A DNA stretch of 46,420 nucleotides from Zancudomyces culisetae (taxonomy: Eukaryota; Kickxellomycota; Harpellomycetes; Harpellales; Legeriomycetaceae), in contig LSSK01001872.1 of assembly GCA_001969505.1 (NCBI GenBank), forward strand, positions 1 through 46,420, read 5' to 3'. The notes beneath the pieces were generated by a model. It was not told the DNA's origin. It was given only the letters and a program-made list of their open reading frames with translations, and ran no database searches. Position 1 is the first letter of the stretch. Each line of letters opens with the position of its first letter. Position numbers and translations under genes: made by a program. Of this stretch, positions 42,669 to 46,420 are shown one piece after another.

Positions 42669-43380
42669 TCATTTAATTTCAAGAAGCGCCTTTGTGCTTT
42701 CCAAAAGCTCGATGGCATCCTTCAGCTCCTGTGTATCTGCAAACTCGCTGTTTCCATACGCCTAATATATCAAAATGCAAAATCAAAAATCACATCAACG
42801 AAACAAAAATTCAGAAATGATAAAGTAGATACATAAAGTGTGGTTATCCCCACATTATGAAGAAATACAAAATACCAATTGAAGAACCGGAGTGAAACTT
42901 ACAACGAGATTATCTAGATCTTGGTAGGCACTCAGTATCCTCTTGTCGCAGCTAGGATACATTGCAGTCGTTTCGTTTAGAGCCTCCCTCTATTAATGTG
43001 GTTTATAAATATGTTATTTTTGTAATATATACTCCTAATGAAGTACAGTCTTAATAAAATCAGCGTATAAAATTGAGTGTGTAAGACCCTGGCAATTACC
43101 ATTTTATTTATAGCTGCTGGCTCAGCTTCTTTCGCAATTAGATCTTCAATTCTCTTGAGAAGGTCCTGTTCCTCAAACTTGTAAACATCTTTATCCTTGA
43201 TAAGTCTATTTTTTTGGTATATTTATATGATTTGAGACCATATTTCAAATATGGTTTTTTTTTCAAATTATAGAAAGCTCATAATAAATGTAAAAAAAAG
43301 TAAAACAAAAAACGGAACACAGGTTGTTGCTACCTTTTTAGAGATCCTGTTTTTATCTTGAGCGATTTGAGAGCGGACAT
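42669..43380 (-). CDS. TBCA: tubulin-specific chaperone A
   Basis: Four exons on the minus strand: 43334-43380, 43100-43205, 42903-42989 and 42669-42761; 110 residues, the normal size. Cofactor A captures beta-tubulin released from the chaperonin before alpha/beta dimer assembly (yeast Rbl2). Seen: MSALKSLKIKTGSLKRLIKD (like IKIKTGVVKRLVKE), YKFEEQDLLKRIEDLIA, EALNETTAMYPSCDKRILSAYQDL (like the MIPDC..RLEAAY.DL of animal TBCA) and the C-terminal helix ELKDAIELLESTKALL. The result is a three-helix bundle. None of the exons is long enough to be found by ORF scanning. Confidence 0.9.
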
Positions 43381-43759
43381 TTTCGCAATTGATTTCCCTA
43401 GTTTGATTCTGTTATGGTTCAAATTGTATGATGTATTAAAAATGAGCAAACTACACTCCCCAACTTTAAATTTGGAAAATGTAAATAAAAGGTGCCGCTA
43501 AAATGATCAGGTTTGTGAAAACTAAAATCCGCAAATTAAGTTAAGAGAAAATAAAGACCAGTAATAACGAATTGGCATTTCTAAGCTGGCCAGTAATTTT
43601 GATTTCGGGCCAGGTCGTAGCCAACCATCAATACATTTACTATGTGTTTGGCTTTTCAAAAAAAAAAAAAGTAGGTATAAAAAAAAGCTGCTGAATCTTT
43701 GATGCATCAAAACACAAAATACAAAATACAAAACACAAAAAGCAAATATACGGCGCATA
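43381..43759. promoter_or_regulatory. divergent promoter region, TBCA / tandem AAA gene
   Basis: 379 bases between divergent starts, with an A12 run near 43659 and an (ACAAA)-like repeated tract at 43709-43740 just before the AAA gene start. No upstream exon was recognised. Confidence 0.4.
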
Positions 43760-46365
43760 ATGGGTAGGGTGGACGATATAATCCTGAAGTGCAAGGCGGA
43801 AGTAGGAGGAATAGATCAATATTTGAAATCTTTAGCTACTTTGTTGGTAGAGTTTATATACTGGAATGAGGAGTACTCGAACAATCGCAAAGACCCCAAA
43901 CCAATCCAGGACGGAGAAACAGATATAGATCTTATTTCACTTGGAATTAGAAATATTGATATAGATAATGAATACATCGCCGCTACAAACAGGGAAAGCG
44001 ACGAGAACTGTTTTGCGAGTGACATTTCAAGTCCGCCAAAAGGTGTTATTTTGTCGGGGGAATCTGGTTGTGGAAAATCCAAATTAGCAGAGACCCTTGC
44101 AGGTATGGGATTTTTTTCACTATCTTTATATGTTTGATATATTCACCGAACAAAAAAATTATTTGTCAACGTGCTACGGTAATGGTGTTAAAAAATAATA
44201 ACGAAAACATACAACCTCTATAGTGAAGAGTGGGATCAACTATCAATATGTAAATTGCACAGATCTGTTTCGTTCAGGTACTATAATACCATACACATAT
44301 AGACAGATATACATTACTTTTTTGGTAAATTTTTGATAGGTATTCTCAAAAGAACATAGAACTATAGTGCTAACGAACGTGAATGTAATAACCACATGTT
44401 AGGAATTGGAGAAAGTGAGAGGCTATTAATGTCTATTTTTGAAACTCCAAAGTTTTCAACCAAGATACTGATTATGGAAAACTTGGAAATAATATGTAGC
44501 AGTGGTGAAGTTGAGGAACGGCTCTACGGCCTACTGATAGAGCTAATAGATAAATACAACAATGTCTTCATTATTGCAACGACTGGCAGACCGGAACAAA
44601 TATCGAAACAGATTATGCGAGCTGGTAGGCTTGATAGTACAATAAGTATAACGCTTGGATCACCGCTAAGAAGAGCTGAAATTATGAAAGTGATGCTGCA
44701 AGGTACGTTTCAATATGTATACTTTATATCTCCTACTTTGTCAATTGGCAAAATTACATGAATTACTCGGTGTGGCAAGGTGGGCCGTTTATGAATTTCT
44801 ATTGAAATCCAAAAAAAATTACAGATTTAAATACGACATTTTATAACAATCTTTATAATCCCACGAGATATACAAGATAAAAATATGCATCAATAACGAT
44901 TATAGGCTATCCAGTAAATAAAAATGATATTGAGGAAATCAGCAGGTATATTGGTGCGAATTCACATGGGTTTTCAGCAGCAGATTTAAAAAACTTGTGT
45001 TTGGAGGCATACTATATCTACATAAAAAGATCACATAAAGGCGGTTCTGAGGAAAATCTTAAAAATGTAAGTGGTTTCTTGCTGTGGTTATGGCTTGATC
45101 TTTTTTAGGCAAAATATGAGTTGAAGCAAGTAATATTTGGATGTTCATGGCTGATTAACTAGGAAATGGCACAGAAAGACTTTGACGAGGCGTTGAATAC
45201 AGTTCAACCATCGCTACTCCGAGATTATCAAATTAAGGTAATTATATATGTCCCATTATGCACACAGTACACACTAATATCTGGATATTCTGGCTCTTGT
45301 AGATACCTAAATTCAGATTTTCTGATATTTACGGATTGGACAACATTAAATCCCTGTTGCACGTAAGTCTATTTTGATATTTTTAATAGTAACACGACCA
45401 ACATTTGGCTTATAGTATATTTAAAAAATATTATTTGTCTATCAGTTTGTGATAATTGTATTAAACATGATTGTACGAATCATCCAAAAATAGGAAAGAG
45501 TTGTCATACCCATAATTAATTTGGAGAACATTTCAGCAGCCAAAAATAACGAAATATCATCACGTCCACCAAAGGGAGTTCTAATACATGGACCCTCTGG
45601 TGTGGGGAAATCGATGCTAGGGTATGCCATAGCCAACGAAACGGGAATAAATGTGATTTTTGCAGACGCTAGTGAGATCAGGTCGATGGTTGTTGGGGAA
45701 TCCGAAAAATCAATACAGAGACTATTTAAACATGCGCGTGCTAGCTCACCTAGCATTATTATCTTTGATCATGTAACGAACATTGTTGAACAATACTTGT
45801 ATTTGAGGTTCATGTACCATAGTGGTGTTTGTAAAACCAGAAACTATAACAAATATACCTTTATAACCTTGCTACGATTATAGGTTGATACACTTGCGGT
45901 AAACAGACAAGGAGAGGATTCAACATCTGAAGGGAGCTCGCTTCGGATTTTAACGACACTTTTGACAGGTAAATAAATTGTGAAAGGATCCAAAATGACG
46001 AAGTTTTATGTTTCTAGAAAGAGTGTGCTACAATGAATGGCGGGGAATAATTGAAATGCTTTACTAATTTAGAAATAGACGGGTTTGACTCGGATAACAG
46101 TAATTCTGAAAGTGATTTTGTGATGATAATAGCAGGTAAGCATCACTTGATTTTAGCTAAGTATCCATTACGGCCACGATCGGAGGAATATGTATATATA
46201 TATATTTTGGTAAACTCTTATTTTATGTAATAAATGTTGATGAAAATGTGTGAATGTGTGTGTGTAAACTGAATAGTTTGCAACAATGTGGAAAGTATTG
46301 ATCCGGCATTTCTCAGGCCTGGGAGGTTGGATATTCACATTCAACTAGAGTTACCTGACCAAAAA
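43760..46365 (+). CDS. tandem AAA ATPase, AFG2/SPATA5L1-like, Walker B altered; 3' end outside window
   Basis: Ten exons so far: 43760-44102, 44224-44277, 44403-44702, 44906-45066, 45163-45237, 45303-45362, 45494-45772, 45884-45968, 46073-46135 and 46277-46365; all phases agree. It begins almost directly with AAA domain 1 (VGGIDQYL at 15-22) and has no N domain. Domain 1: Walker A GESGCGKS (100-107), Walker B-like ILIMEN (154-159) where DE is EN, sensor-1 region ATTGRP, and MRAGRLD retaining the paired arginines. Linker helices: FSAADLKNLCLEA. Domain 2: Walker A GPSGVGKS (364-371), VGESEKSIQRLFKHAR, Walker B IIIFDH (419-424) where Glu is His, and LRPGRLD. Closest in remembered pattern to AFG2/SPATA5L1, which remodel pre-60S particles, but PEX1/PEX6-type proteins remain possible. 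The gene continues past the window. Confidence 0.85.
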
Positions 46366-46401
46366 GTAAGTGAGAAAAACACAATTTTACTCGATGGTAA
46401 A

Positions 46402-46420
46402 GGGGGGAGGGGGGGGGGGG
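46402..46420 (+). repeat. G homopolymer at the window end
   Basis: GGGGGG A then more than ten G, in the intron after exon 10 of the AAA gene. Unlike the AT-rich surroundings; it may be a true poly-G tract at which assembly stopped, or a sequencing artefact. Confidence 0.6.

Overview
The window is a stretch of an AT-rich, intron-containing fungal nuclear genome. Evidence: eukaryotic genes on both strands, each with its own promoter space; short spliceosomal introns (mostly about 90-230 bases, usually GTAAGT- or GTATGT-type donors and TAG acceptors); and fungal-type proteins (Ccz1, TAP42, PET100, holocytochrome c synthase, a Zrg17-like CDF protein). Acylaminoacyl peptidase, a WBP2-like GRAM protein and dynactin p27 suggest a filamentous, possibly early-diverging (zygomycete-grade) fungus rather than a budding yeast; that placement is inference. 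No tRNA, rRNA, CRISPR array or recognisable transposon was found. The last bases are a G homopolymer inside an intron, so the final gene is cut off and the window may end at a contig edge.

Layout. 1-7.7 kb: mitochondrial 3-hydroxyacyl-CoA dehydrogenase (+), Snu23/ZMAT2 splicing factor (-), glucose-6-phosphate 1-epimerase (+, 3 exons), RsfS/Iojap-family mitochondrial ribosome factor (-), and a DUF2470-like membrane protein (+, 2 exons). 7.7-14 kb: TMEM184/OST-alpha-type membrane protein (+, 5 exons), acylaminoacyl peptidase (+, 3 exons) and RNase P/MRP subunit Pop5 (-). 14.6-15.2 kb: an incompletely resolved spliced gene (-) that may be Mediator subunit Med20. 17-26 kb: a 1459-residue P5B-type ATPase (+) and an expanded Ccz1 (+). 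26.8-29 kb: dynactin p27/DCTN6 (+, 7 exons including a 6-base microexon) and a small tail-anchored membrane protein (-, 3 exons). 29-31.8 kb: the largest gene-poor stretch. 31.8-37.4 kb: a 934-residue low-complexity protein with a conserved-looking C-terminal tail (+), holocytochrome c synthase (+, 3 exons) and a WBP2-like protein ending in a PPxY motif (-, 5 exons). 37.8-43.4 kb: TAP42 (+, 6 exons), PET100 (-), a CDF protein lacking its metal ligands (+, 6 exons) and tubulin chaperone A (-, 4 exons). 43.8 kb to the end: a tandem AAA protein (+, at least 10 exons, truncated by the window).

The genes are ordinary housekeeping genes with no shared pathway or operon-like logic. Several serve mitochondria (HADH, RsfS, HCCS, PET100) or the endomembrane system (P5B ATPase, Ccz1, CDF, TMEM184). 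The most unusual items are the tandem AAA protein with both Walker B motifs altered, the P5B pump with a changed M4 motif, the DCTN6 microexon, and two spliced genes hidden in apparently empty DNA.
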